From contig JAEWIZ010000021.1 in the NCBI GenBank assembly GCA_023386815.1, positions 1 through 64,000 on the forward strand: a stretch of 64,000 bases of DNA. The letters are read 5' to 3'. The DNA is from Bacillota bacterium. Its GTDB lineage: Bacteria > Bacillota > Clostridia > Lachnospirales > Lachnospiraceae. The position numbers and the translations under genes were made by a program. Shown here piece after piece: positions 26,421 to 33,791 of this stretch. The notes under the pieces are model-generated. The model saw only the letters and a program-made list of their open reading frames with translations, had not been told where the DNA came from and made no database searches. Every line of letters begins with the position of its first letter. Position 1 is the first letter of the stretch.

Positions 26421-28856
26421 TTGGAGAATACAAAGATACCGACTCCATTAGAAAAGGAAGAGACAAAACAATATGAATTTTTTAATGGGTTTGGAGGTTT
26501 TATTAATGATGGAAAAGAGTATGAGATTCTCCTAGAGGGAGAGAACAGGCCTCCAGCACCATGGATTAATGTAGTAGCCAATAAAAATTTCGGATTTCAG
26601 ATATCTGAGTCCGGAGCCGGTTTTACCTGGGCACACAATAGCAGAGAGAATAAGATAACCTCCTGGTCAAATGATCCGGTCAGTGATAAGCCTTCCGAAG
26701 CAATTTATATTCTAGACGAGGTTACAGGTGAGTTATCTTCACCTGTTTCCCTGGGGAATATGGAGAAGGGTAAATACTTGGTAAGGCATGGAATTGGATA
26801 CTCCAAATTTTTGCATGAGGAAGATGGGGTTCAGTCAGAGCTGACAGTTTTTGTTCCAATCGATGAGCCAGTAAAGCTTTGGAGATTAAATTTAACAAAT
26901 CAGACAGAGCATATGAAATATTTTCGTCTGAGCTATTATGCGGAATGGGTCTTAGGTACTGTTAGGGAGCATACAAATCCTTATATTTTAACGGCTTATG
27001 ATAATGAACATGAGATTTTAACGGCAAAAAATATTTATACCTTTCAATTTCAGAACAATCAAGCATTTCTCTTTTCCAATGAAATGATCAATGGTTATAC
27101 TGGAGATCGTCATGAATTTTTTGGAGTTTGTGGAGATTATCTGGCGCCGGAGGGCGTGGATGCGAAGCTGTCCAGCCATACAGGGGTAGGCTACGATCCC
27201 TGCGGAGTGATACAAGTATCTGTTGCGGTAGCTCCAAAGGAAAGTAAGGAGATTATCTTTGGGTTGGGTTACAGTAGTGATATTAATGAGATTCGTAGAA
27301 TTAGGTATAAATATAAAGATCTAGCAAAGGTTCAAAGTGAATATAAAAGGCTAAAGGAATATTGGGATAAAGTTTTGGGTGTGATTAAGGTAAAGACCTC
27401 AGATCCAGCCATCGATATTCTGGTAAATGGATGGCTGTTGTACCAGAGCATCTCGTGTAGAATTAATGCTAGAACTGCCTTCTACCAATGCGGTGGAGCT
27501 TATGGATACCGAGATCAGCTGCAGGATACTCTGTCACTTACATTCACTGATCCAGAGGCTTTAAGAAAGCAGATCATCATTGCCTGCAGTAGGCAATTTG
27601 AAGAAGGGGATGTGCAGCATTGGTGGCATCCACCCACAGGAGTCGGGGTTAGAACCAGGATTACCGATGATCTACTATGGTTGCCTTATGCCGTTGCGGC
27701 ATATATTAAAAACACGGGAGATGAGAGTATTCTCAATGAAAAGGTCTCTTATATCAAAGGACCGGTTCTGGAGCCTACGCAGCACGAGGTTATGTTTACT
27801 CCTGAGGTGTCTGAGGTGTCAGAAAGTGTGTACGAGCATTGTAAGAAAACAATACAAATTACTCGCTTTGGTGAGCATGGCTTGCCCCTCATGGGCGGCG
27901 GTGACTGGAATGACGGAATGAATGAAGTTGGTAAAGACGGTAAGGGTGAAAGCGTCTGGCTGGCGTGGTTCTTCTATACTGTATTAGGAGAGTTTATACC
28001 TCTTTGCTATAAGAAACAGGAACCGGATTATGCAAAGGAGCTGGAGAACAAAAGGGAAGCACTACTAAGGAGTATAGAAGAAAATGCCTGGGATGGAGAG
28101 TGGTATTTACGCGCTTATTACGATGATGGAACTAAAATGGGTTCTAAGGAGAGCGATGAGTGTAAGATTGACTCCATCAGCCAATCCTGGAGTGTCATTT
28201 CTGGAGGAGGCAAGAAAGAACGAACCATGAAAGCGATGCAATCAGCCTGGCGTTATTTGATTCGGGAAGAAGAATCCATCTCACTTCTTCTGACGCCGCC
28301 CTTTGATAAGACTCCGAAAAATCCGGGTTATATTAAAAACTATATCCCTGGAATTCGTGAAAATGGCGGGCAATATACTCATGCAGCAGTGTGGCTTGCT
28401 ATTGCCACCGCAATGATTGGGGACTATAATATGGCTCATAAACTGTTTTCTATGTTAAATCCGATTCATATTACAGCAAATCGCAAGGATTCTCTAAGAT
28501 ATGAGAAAGAGCCTTATGTAATGATAGCGGATATTTCTCTGAGTCCGCCCTATACCGGAAGAGGAGGCTGGAGCTGGTATACGGGCTCTGCTGGCTGGAT
28601 GTATCAAGGTCTGGTTCAGTGGTTTTTGGGGCTTAGAAAGGAAGGCAACCAATTGGTTATTCAACCGGCGACTCCGGCAAGCTTTGGGGAATATACGATG
28701 GAATATAAATTTGGTGGATCACTTTATATCATTAAGGTTGTAAATAGAAGCAAGGGAACTATGGAGATAGATTCTATCTTGGTGGATGATATAAAGGTAA
28801 AAGGAAACCGAATTGATTTAGTTGATGATAAGAAGGAACATGTGGTAATTGTATAG
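26421..28856 (+). CDS. GH94 phosphorylase-like module of the split glucan synthase
   Basis: An 811-residue GH94 protein: N-terminal beta-sandwich (FFNGFGGFINDGKEYEI, PPAPWINVVAN), linker helices and an (alpha/alpha)6 barrel (GYRDQLQDT, HWWHPPTGVGVRTRITDD, GGGDWNDGMN with the acidic D495/D498, WSWYTGSAGWMYQ). In NdvB this module is the C-terminus and trims chain length by phosphorolysis; stand-alone GH94 enzymes phosphorolyse beta-glucans. It starts with TTG 6 bases after AGAGGAGGG, 20 bases past the preceding stop and in a different frame. An in-frame TAG sits directly before the TTG, so it is a separate gene. The pair adds up to NdvB length (2847 residues). Confidence 0.88.
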   Translation: MENTKIPTPLEKEETKQYEFFNGFGGFINDGKEYEILLEGENRPPAPWINVVANKNFGFQISESGAGFTWAHNSRENKITSWSNDPVSDKPSEAIYILDEVTGELSSPVSLGNMEKGKYLVRHGIGYSKFLHEEDGVQSELTVFVPIDEPVKLWRLNLTNQTEHMKYFRLSYYAEWVLGTVREHTNPYILTAYDNEHEILTAKNIYTFQFQNNQAFLFSNEMINGYTGDRHEFFGVCGDYLAPEGVDAKLSSHTGVGYDPCGVIQVSVAVAPKESKEIIFGLGYSSDINEIRRIRYKYKDLAKVQSEYKRLKEYWDKVLGVIKVKTSDPAIDILVNGWLLYQSISCRINARTAFYQCGGAYGYRDQLQDTLSLTFTDPEALRKQIIIACSRQFEEGDVQHWWHPPTGVGVRTRITDDLLWLPYAVAAYIKNTGDESILNEKVSYIKGPVLEPTQHEVMFTPEVSEVSESVYEHCKKTIQITRFGEHGLPLMGGGDWNDGMNEVGKDGKGESVWLAWFFYTVLGEFIPLCYKKQEPDYAKELENKREALLRSIEENAWDGEWYLRAYYDDGTKMGSKESDECKIDSISQSWSVISGGGKKERTMKAMQSAWRYLIREEESISLLLTPPFDKTPKNPGYIKNYIPGIRENGGQYTHAAVWLAIATAMIGDYNMAHKLFSMLNPIHITANRKDSLRYEKEPYVMIADISLSPPYTGRGGWSWYTGSAGWMYQGLVQWFLGLRKEGNQLVIQPATPASFGEYTMEYKFGGSLYIIKVVNRSKGTMEIDSILVDDIKVKGNRIDLVDDKKEHVVIV

Positions 28857-28867
28857 GGAGTAATTTA

Positions 28868-28920
28868 GAAACGGGTGCAAAGAACAACGGCACCCGTTTT
28901 CGTTTGTTTTTATTTTAATT
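28868..28920 (+). terminator. Intrinsic terminator of the glucan-synthase operon
   Basis: AAACGGGTGC pairs with GCACCCGTTT over an 11-base loop, followed by a T-rich tract. Confidence 0.9.
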
Positions 28921-28967
28921 TTTAAATTTATTATAGAAAGAAAAGTTTTCAAAGACTAATTCCTGGA

Positions 28968-28996
28968 TTGACATTGATACAAGCAAAACATATGAT
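28968..28996 (+). promoter_or_regulatory. Promoter of the ABC-2 exporter operon
   Basis: Perfect TTGACA (28968-28973), 17-base spacer, TATGAT (28991-28996), about 50 bases before the start codon. Confidence 0.78.
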
Positions 28997-29047
28997 AGGA
29001 ATTAGTTTAAGTTTTAAAGAATGACCTGCAAAAAGGAGAGTACCATA

Positions 29048-29767
29048 ATGTTGATTGAGTTTAAGAATGTATCAAAATCATTTAAGAAACAACAGGTACT
29101 AAAAGAGATTAATTTACAAATCAAAGAGGATGAGATCTTTGGAATTATCGGACCCTCTGGAGCCGGTAAAACAACGCTGATTCGACTTTTAATCGGTGCA
29201 ATAAGCGCTGATGAAGGTAATATTCACCTGTCTAATTATCAGATACCGGATTTACAAGCACTAAATATTCTTGGCTATATGCCTCAGAATGACGCCCTTT
29301 ATCATGATTTATCCGGAGAAGACAACCTCCTGTTCTTTGGTGGTATGTATCAGCAGCTTAAAAAGGCCGAATTGATTCACCGTGTGAAAGAGGTACTCGA
29401 ATTAGTGGAATTAAGCAGTGATGCTAAGAAAAAGGTCATTCATTATTCGGGTGGTATGAAAAAACGACTTTCATTGGCGGCTGCATTACTTCATAGTCCT
29501 CGCGTACTCATATTAGATGAGCCCACTGTGGGTATCGATCCCTTATTAAGAAAAAAGATATGGGATGAGTTTTATGAGCTAAAGAAGCAGGGTAAGACAA
29601 TCATCGTAACCACCCATGTGATGGATGAAGCAGTGAAATGCGATAGACTTGCGCTGTTATATAATGGAAACATTATTGCCTGTGATGAAGTCGAGGCATT
29701 ACTAAATCAGACCAAGAATCATTCTGTAGAAGAGCTATTCTTGGAACAGGGAGGAAAGCAGGTATGA
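29048..29767 (+). CDS. ABC transporter ATP-binding protein (ABC-2 exporter)
   Basis: A 239-residue ATPase. Walker A is GPSGAGKT (35-42), the Q-loop is GYMPQND, the signature is YSGGMKKRLSLAAAL, Walker B is VLILDEPT and the switch histidine is in TTHVMDEA. The VGIDP D-loop and short C-terminus place it with drug/lipid ABC-2 exporters. The start is ATG 29048, 7 bases after AAAGGAGAG. It overlaps the permease gene by 4 bases (ATGA), so the two are coupled and form one transporter. Substrate unknown. Confidence 0.93.
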   Translation: MLIEFKNVSKSFKKQQVLKEINLQIKEDEIFGIIGPSGAGKTTLIRLLIGAISADEGNIHLSNYQIPDLQALNILGYMPQNDALYHDLSGEDNLLFFGGMYQQLKKAELIHRVKEVLELVELSSDAKKKVIHYSGGMKKRLSLAAALLHSPRVLILDEPTVGIDPLLRKKIWDEFYELKKQGKTIIVTTHVMDEAVKCDRLALLYNGNIIACDEVEALLNQTKNHSVEELFLEQGGKQV

Positions 29768-30780
29768 AGACTTGGGTAATTGTTAAAAGAATTATTCGTC
29801 AGACAGTAAATGATAAGCGGTCTATGGGATTAATACTCATTATGCCCTTGTTCCTGTTTACCCTTATCTATTTCCTGCTGGGTGACTCAAAGTATTCACC
29901 CACCATAGCGATTCATGGACTGCCCCAGCAATTGGTGGAAGAGTTGAAAAATCAGGATGTAACAGTAATCAATTATAATATGGAGGAAGGAAAAACAGCT
30001 GTTAAAGATGAAACGGTGGATGCATTCTTATATCAGGAGCAACAGGAAATAGTGCTGCTTTTGGAGAGTAGCGATGCGGTAAAAAGCGGTTTGATTCAAA
30101 AGGCAATTCAAAATGCACGAAAGGAATTATATCCTGTTGGTGGTATGAGAACGGAACAACTTTATGGTGATAGTGAGGAGAGTATGTTCAATAACCTGGG
30201 TTACGTGCTACTTGGAATTATTTCTTTTTTCTTGATTTTCATCCTGGCTGGGATATCCTTTGTTCGGGAGCGAACGAATCAGACCATGGAACGGTTGATG
30301 ATTACACCTGTGAAACGGTGGCAGGTAGTGCTTGGTTACACTCTTGGCTTTGGTGTATTTGCGATGTTGCAAAGTATTCTTTTGTTGGGGTATGTAAAGT
30401 GGGTGTTACATATGTCCATTCAAGGGTCTTTGCTGGCAGTGGGCTGCATTATGATTCTTTTGTCTATGACAGCGGTATGCATTGGTGCCTTCTGTTCCAT
30501 TTATGCAAACAATGAGTTTCAGATGATGCAGTTCATTCCATTGATTGTCATTCCACAGATATTTTTCTCTGGGCTAATATCACTCGATACGATACCCTAT
30601 CATTTAGGGGTGTTGGCAAAGATAATGCCGGTATATTATGCCTGTGATGCCTTAAAGGCGATTATCAATAAAGGTGCATCTCTGAGTGAGGTGGCAAAGG
30701 AGTTGTTTGCCCTTCTGATCTTTATTGGTGTGTTTTTTGTATTAAATATTTTTGCTTTAAAGAAATATCGCCGAATATGA
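29764..30780 (+). CDS. ABC-2 type permease
   Basis: A 338-residue permease. The first helix is at 22-40, followed by a large extracytoplasmic domain (about 45-135) and five helices at 145-330. The segment 'FVRERTNQTMERLMITPVKRWQVVLGY' is the conserved ABC-2 coupling motif, and 'IPQIFFSGLISLDTIP' is the late helix signature. It forms a heteromeric exporter with the ATPase whose gene it overlaps. Likely cargo are hydrophobic compounds (drug or antibiotic efflux), an inference from the family only. Confidence 0.92.
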   Translation: MKTWVIVKRIIRQTVNDKRSMGLILIMPLFLFTLIYFLLGDSKYSPTIAIHGLPQQLVEELKNQDVTVINYNMEEGKTAVKDETVDAFLYQEQQEIVLLLESSDAVKSGLIQKAIQNARKELYPVGGMRTEQLYGDSEESMFNNLGYVLLGIISFFLIFILAGISFVRERTNQTMERLMITPVKRWQVVLGYTLGFGVFAMLQSILLLGYVKWVLHMSIQGSLLAVGCIMILLSMTAVCIGAFCSIYANNEFQMMQFIPLIVIPQIFFSGLISLDTIPYHLGVLAKIMPVYYACDALKAIINKGASLSEVAKELFALLIFIGVFFVLNIFALKKYRRI

Positions 30781-30813
30781 AATATTCGCGCAAATGTAAA
30801 ATTATCATATAAT

Positions 30814-30842
30814 TTGACGAAGCTTTTTTCGTTTGCTATACT
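30814..30842 (+). promoter_or_regulatory. Promoter of the DUF975 gene
   Basis: TTGACG (30814-30819), 17-base spacer, TATACT (30837-30842). It is followed by an inverted repeat TAGTATG/CATACTA (30859-30891) in the untranslated leader. Confidence 0.7.
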
Positions 30843-30960
30843 GAAAGCAAAGCTACGTAGTATGGTATGATTCAATTTTTACTGCATACTATATAAAAAA
30901 TAGGGTTCATGCGGGGTATAGGGTACTGTACGCATATTTATTGCAAAGGGAGGATAAGGC

Positions 30961-32145
30961 ATGTATTATGCAAGTGATTTTCGAAGAATTGCAAGAGAAG
31001 CATTACAAAATAATTGGGGCTTAGCAGTTATTACCGGTTTGGTTGCCGGTCTATTGGGGGTCGAAAGTAGTTTTAATCTACCAAATTTCCAGTGGAGACA
31101 GGAGTATTCGGAGCTTTTTTCAAATGATTATGGTAGAATGTTTTTATCGTTTTTTGCCGGAATTTTTGGCATAGTTTTAATTTATGGTTTGATTGCTTTT
31201 GTCATTGGCTCTGCAGTACAACTTGGTTATATTAGGTTTAACCGAAACTTACTTGATCGGTCTAATGCGGAATTTATGGATATCTTCTCAAGATTTCAGA
31301 TCTTTGGAAAAGCTTTTTTATTGCGATTGTTAATGGCGATTTTTACGTTCCTGTGGAGTTTGTTATTCATCATTCCAGGTATCATAGCAGCCTATAGTTA
31401 TGCTATGGCTCCTTATATTCTGGAGGAGAATCCTGATATGACAGCGAGTGATGCAATTGCCTATTCAAAGGAAATGATGAGAGGTAACAAATGGAGATTA
31501 TTTTGCCTTCATATTAGCTTTATAGGATGGGTTTTTGTTTGTATTTTTACATGTGGGATCGGTTTTTTATGGTTAAATCCATATGCGTATATGGCTGAGC
31601 TCGCATTTTTCTATGATGTGTCGGGTAAATTCAGTGGACAAAATGGACAATTCCAGCAAAATGGATATCAACAAAACGGATATCAACAGAACGAGTATCA
31701 ACAGAATGGATATCAGCAGAACGGATATCAACAGAATGGCTATCAGCAGAATGGGTATCAACAGAATGGCTATCAGCAAAACGGCTATCAACAGAATGGC
31801 TATCAGCAGAATGGGTATCAACAGAATGGCTATCAGCAAAACGGATATCAGCAGAATGGATATCAGCAGAACGCAAGTCAACAGAATGGATATCCACAAA
31901 GTGGAAATCAGCAGTATGACAGTCAGCCAAACGGATATCAACAGAATGCAAATCAACAGAATCCAAATCAACCAAATGGTTATCAACCTGGCAGCGACCA
32001 ACAAAGCCAGAATCAAAATAATCAACATCAGGAGGATGGATTTCAACAAAGTACAGGCTCCTCCAATGGAGTACAACAGCTAGGACAGAGCAGTGCAGGT
32101 AACCAATCTGAACCGGCTGATCCTGATAATTCATCGAATCTGTAA
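30961..32145 (+). CDS. DUF975 membrane protein with Gln/Asn-rich pentapeptide-repeat tail
   Basis: A 394-residue protein. Residues 1-225 are a DUF975 membrane domain (SDFRRIAREALQNNWGLAVITG at the start, then four or five helices and 'LEENPDMTASDAIAYSKEMMRGNKWRLFCL'). The last 170 residues are low-complexity: 14 near-perfect copies of QQNGY (one QQNEY), then about nine degenerate copies and a polar tail without cysteine. The tail is hydrophilic and should protrude into the cytoplasm or outside as a flexible, tyrosine-studded, prion-like segment. DUF975 function is unknown. It is a single gene with its own promoter and terminator hairpin. Confidence 0.85.
   Translation: MYYASDFRRIAREALQNNWGLAVITGLVAGLLGVESSFNLPNFQWRQEYSELFSNDYGRMFLSFFAGIFGIVLIYGLIAFVIGSAVQLGYIRFNRNLLDRSNAEFMDIFSRFQIFGKAFLLRLLMAIFTFLWSLLFIIPGIIAAYSYAMAPYILEENPDMTASDAIAYSKEMMRGNKWRLFCLHISFIGWVFVCIFTCGIGFLWLNPYAYMAELAFFYDVSGKFSGQNGQFQQNGYQQNGYQQNEYQQNGYQQNGYQQNGYQQNGYQQNGYQQNGYQQNGYQQNGYQQNGYQQNGYQQNGYQQNASQQNGYPQSGNQQYDSQPNGYQQNANQQNPNQPNGYQPGSDQQSQNQNNQHQEDGFQQSTGSSNGVQQLGQSSAGNQSEPADPDNSSNL
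31654..31998 (+). repeat. 15-bp coding tandem repeat (QQNGY array)
   Basis: About 23 units of 15 bases of the form CARCARAAYGGNTAT. Units 1-14 (31654-31863) are near-perfect and later units are degenerate. Units 6-9 (31729-31788) are repeated as units 10-13 (31789-31848) with only one third-position difference, which shows a recent 60-bp duplication. The array leaves long shadow frames open on both strands. Confidence 0.95.
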
Positions 32146-32243
32146 TTGGGCTATCTAAATACAATTACAGTAAGACTATAAGAACTAGTAATATTACAAG
32201 AACTAGTAAGATTATAAGAACAATGAAGTTAACAATGATAAAT

Positions 32244-32277
32244 CATGAGGCTGTCCTAGGTGATAGCCTCATGTTAT
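32244..32277 (+). terminator. Hairpin after the DUF975 gene
   Basis: CATGAGGCT pairs with AGCCTCATG over a 12-base loop, followed by TTATTAA; the T run is weak. Confidence 0.6.
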
Positions 32278-32295
32278 TAAGGTAGAGGCGGCGAA

Positions 32296-33624
32296 ATGAT
32301 GTTTTCAAAAAAAGATTTGATGAAATTAATAATACCATTGATTATTGAACAATTCCTTTTAGTAACAGTAGGTCTAGCAGATAGTATGATGGTTTCTAAC
32401 GTGGGAGAAGCAGCAGTATCAGGGGTATCCCTCGTAGATTCAATCAATATTTTATTAATTGGATTATTTAGTGCCATGTCCACCGGTGGGTCTGTGGTTG
32501 CGGCCCATTTACTGGGAAAGAAAGAGGAGAAGTCAGCCTGTAGTGCAGGTGAGCAACTGATTGCCGCCATAGTAATACTATCTGGCATCGTTATGGTAAT
32601 AGCTCTATTATTTGGCAGGGGAGCTTTGGTGCTGCTATACGGTGACGTAACAGCTGATGTCATGTCAAATGCAAGAACTTACTTTTTGTATTCAGCGCTT
32701 TCCTATCCTATGATTGCAGTCTATAATGCTTGCGCGGCGCTGTTTCGTACAATGGGAAATTCAAAGATATCCATGAAGATTTCAATCATCATGAATATCA
32801 TGCATGTATTGTTAAATGCTCTTTTTATCTTCGGTATGGGCCTTGGTGTAGCAGGTGCTGCCATCTCCACTTTAATATCCAGAGCCTTCGCGGCGGTAAC
32901 TCTATTTATCTTATTAAAAAATACAAAACTTCCAATACATATTGGCAAAATAAGATCCTTTCGAATGGATCTCAATATGATTAAAAAAATCCTTCATATT
33001 GGTGTTCCCAATGGACTGGAAAACAGTGTATTTCAGATTGGTAAAATATTAGTGCAGGGAATTATTGCCGGACTTGGAACCTCCGCAATTACTGCGAACG
33101 CAGTTGCTGGTACCATTGGTGGCTTTGGAGTTCTTCCCGGTTCAGCCGTTGCCCTGGCGCTCATAACCGTAGTTGGGCAGTGTATGGGTGCGGGTGATTA
33201 CGATGGAATAAAGAATTATACGAAACGATTAATGAAGTATTCCTATATTATCATAATCCTACTAAACCTGTTAATTATCCTTATGCTTCCACTGATTCTT
33301 AAACTGTATGGTCTCTCCGATGAGACTTCAACCTTGGCAAGGCAGCTTATTATGTATCATTGTATTCTATCCTCCTTAATCTGGCCCCTATCCTTTGCGC
33401 TCCCCAGTGCACTGCGTGCAACCTATGACGTGAAATTTACCATGTGGATTTCCTTGGTTTCCATGTGGGTATGGAGAATTGCCTTTAGCTATGTGTTAGC
33501 GATCTATTTCGGAATGGGAGTCCTAGGAGTATGGATTGCCATGACCATTGACTGGCTATTTCGCTCCATCTGCTTTGTTACCAGATTTAAAAAAGAACGG
33601 TACCGAAACGTTCCTCTATCTTAA
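32296..33624 (+). CDS. MATE-family multidrug/Na+ antiporter
   Basis: A 442-residue, 12-helix exporter of the DinF/NorM-like MATE group. The N-terminus 'LIIPLIIEQFLLVTVGLADSMMVSNVGEAAVSGVSLVDSINILL' is diagnostic, and the matching C-lobe segment is 'GVPNGLENSVFQIGKILVQGIIAGLGTSAITANAVAGTIGG'. Such proteins export cationic compounds using a Na+ or H+ gradient. Ribosome-binding site AGAGGCGGCG. Single gene, no regulator adjacent. Confidence 0.93.
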   Translation: MMFSKKDLMKLIIPLIIEQFLLVTVGLADSMMVSNVGEAAVSGVSLVDSINILLIGLFSAMSTGGSVVAAHLLGKKEEKSACSAGEQLIAAIVILSGIVMVIALLFGRGALVLLYGDVTADVMSNARTYFLYSALSYPMIAVYNACAALFRTMGNSKISMKISIIMNIMHVLLNALFIFGMGLGVAGAAISTLISRAFAAVTLFILLKNTKLPIHIGKIRSFRMDLNMIKKILHIGVPNGLENSVFQIGKILVQGIIAGLGTSAITANAVAGTIGGFGVLPGSAVALALITVVGQCMGAGDYDGIKNYTKRLMKYSYIIIILLNLLIILMLPLILKLYGLSDETSTLARQLIMYHCILSSLIWPLSFALPSALRATYDVKFTMWISLVSMWVWRIAFSYVLAIYFGMGVLGVWIAMTIDWLFRSICFVTRFKKERYRNVPLS

Positions 33625-33791
33625 ATTTCATAGAAATAGTTCTAGTGAGGCTGAAATTAGTTTTCGGTAATAATAGTATGAAAGTATCTGGAACAGACAT
33701 GATAAAAATGATACAATGTGATTAGGTAGGATTAAATCAATTAGAGCTAAAAAGATATAAAGGTGACAAAGAATTTCCAGGAGGAAATGGA

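Noticed and set aside
26375..26440. Sequencing frameshift as the cause of the split glucan synthase
   Set aside because: The second frame has an in-frame TAG directly before its TTG start and a good ribosome-binding site. A single base change would not give a continuous protein.
30859..30891. TAGTATG/CATACTA hairpin as a terminator for the ABC exporter operon
   Set aside because: It lies downstream of the next gene's promoter and is followed by A-rich rather than T-rich sequence.
31654..31998. Regular repeats considered as a CRISPR array
   Set aside because: The 15-base units are contiguous without unique spacers, lie in frame with a gene, and no cas genes are present.
31573..32164. Long open frames on both strands across the QQNGY region (166-177 codons)
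   Set aside because: They are shadows of the 15-bp repeat. They encode monotonous Ile/Leu or Asp/Ser repeats, have no ribosome-binding sites, and the DUF975 frame explains the region.
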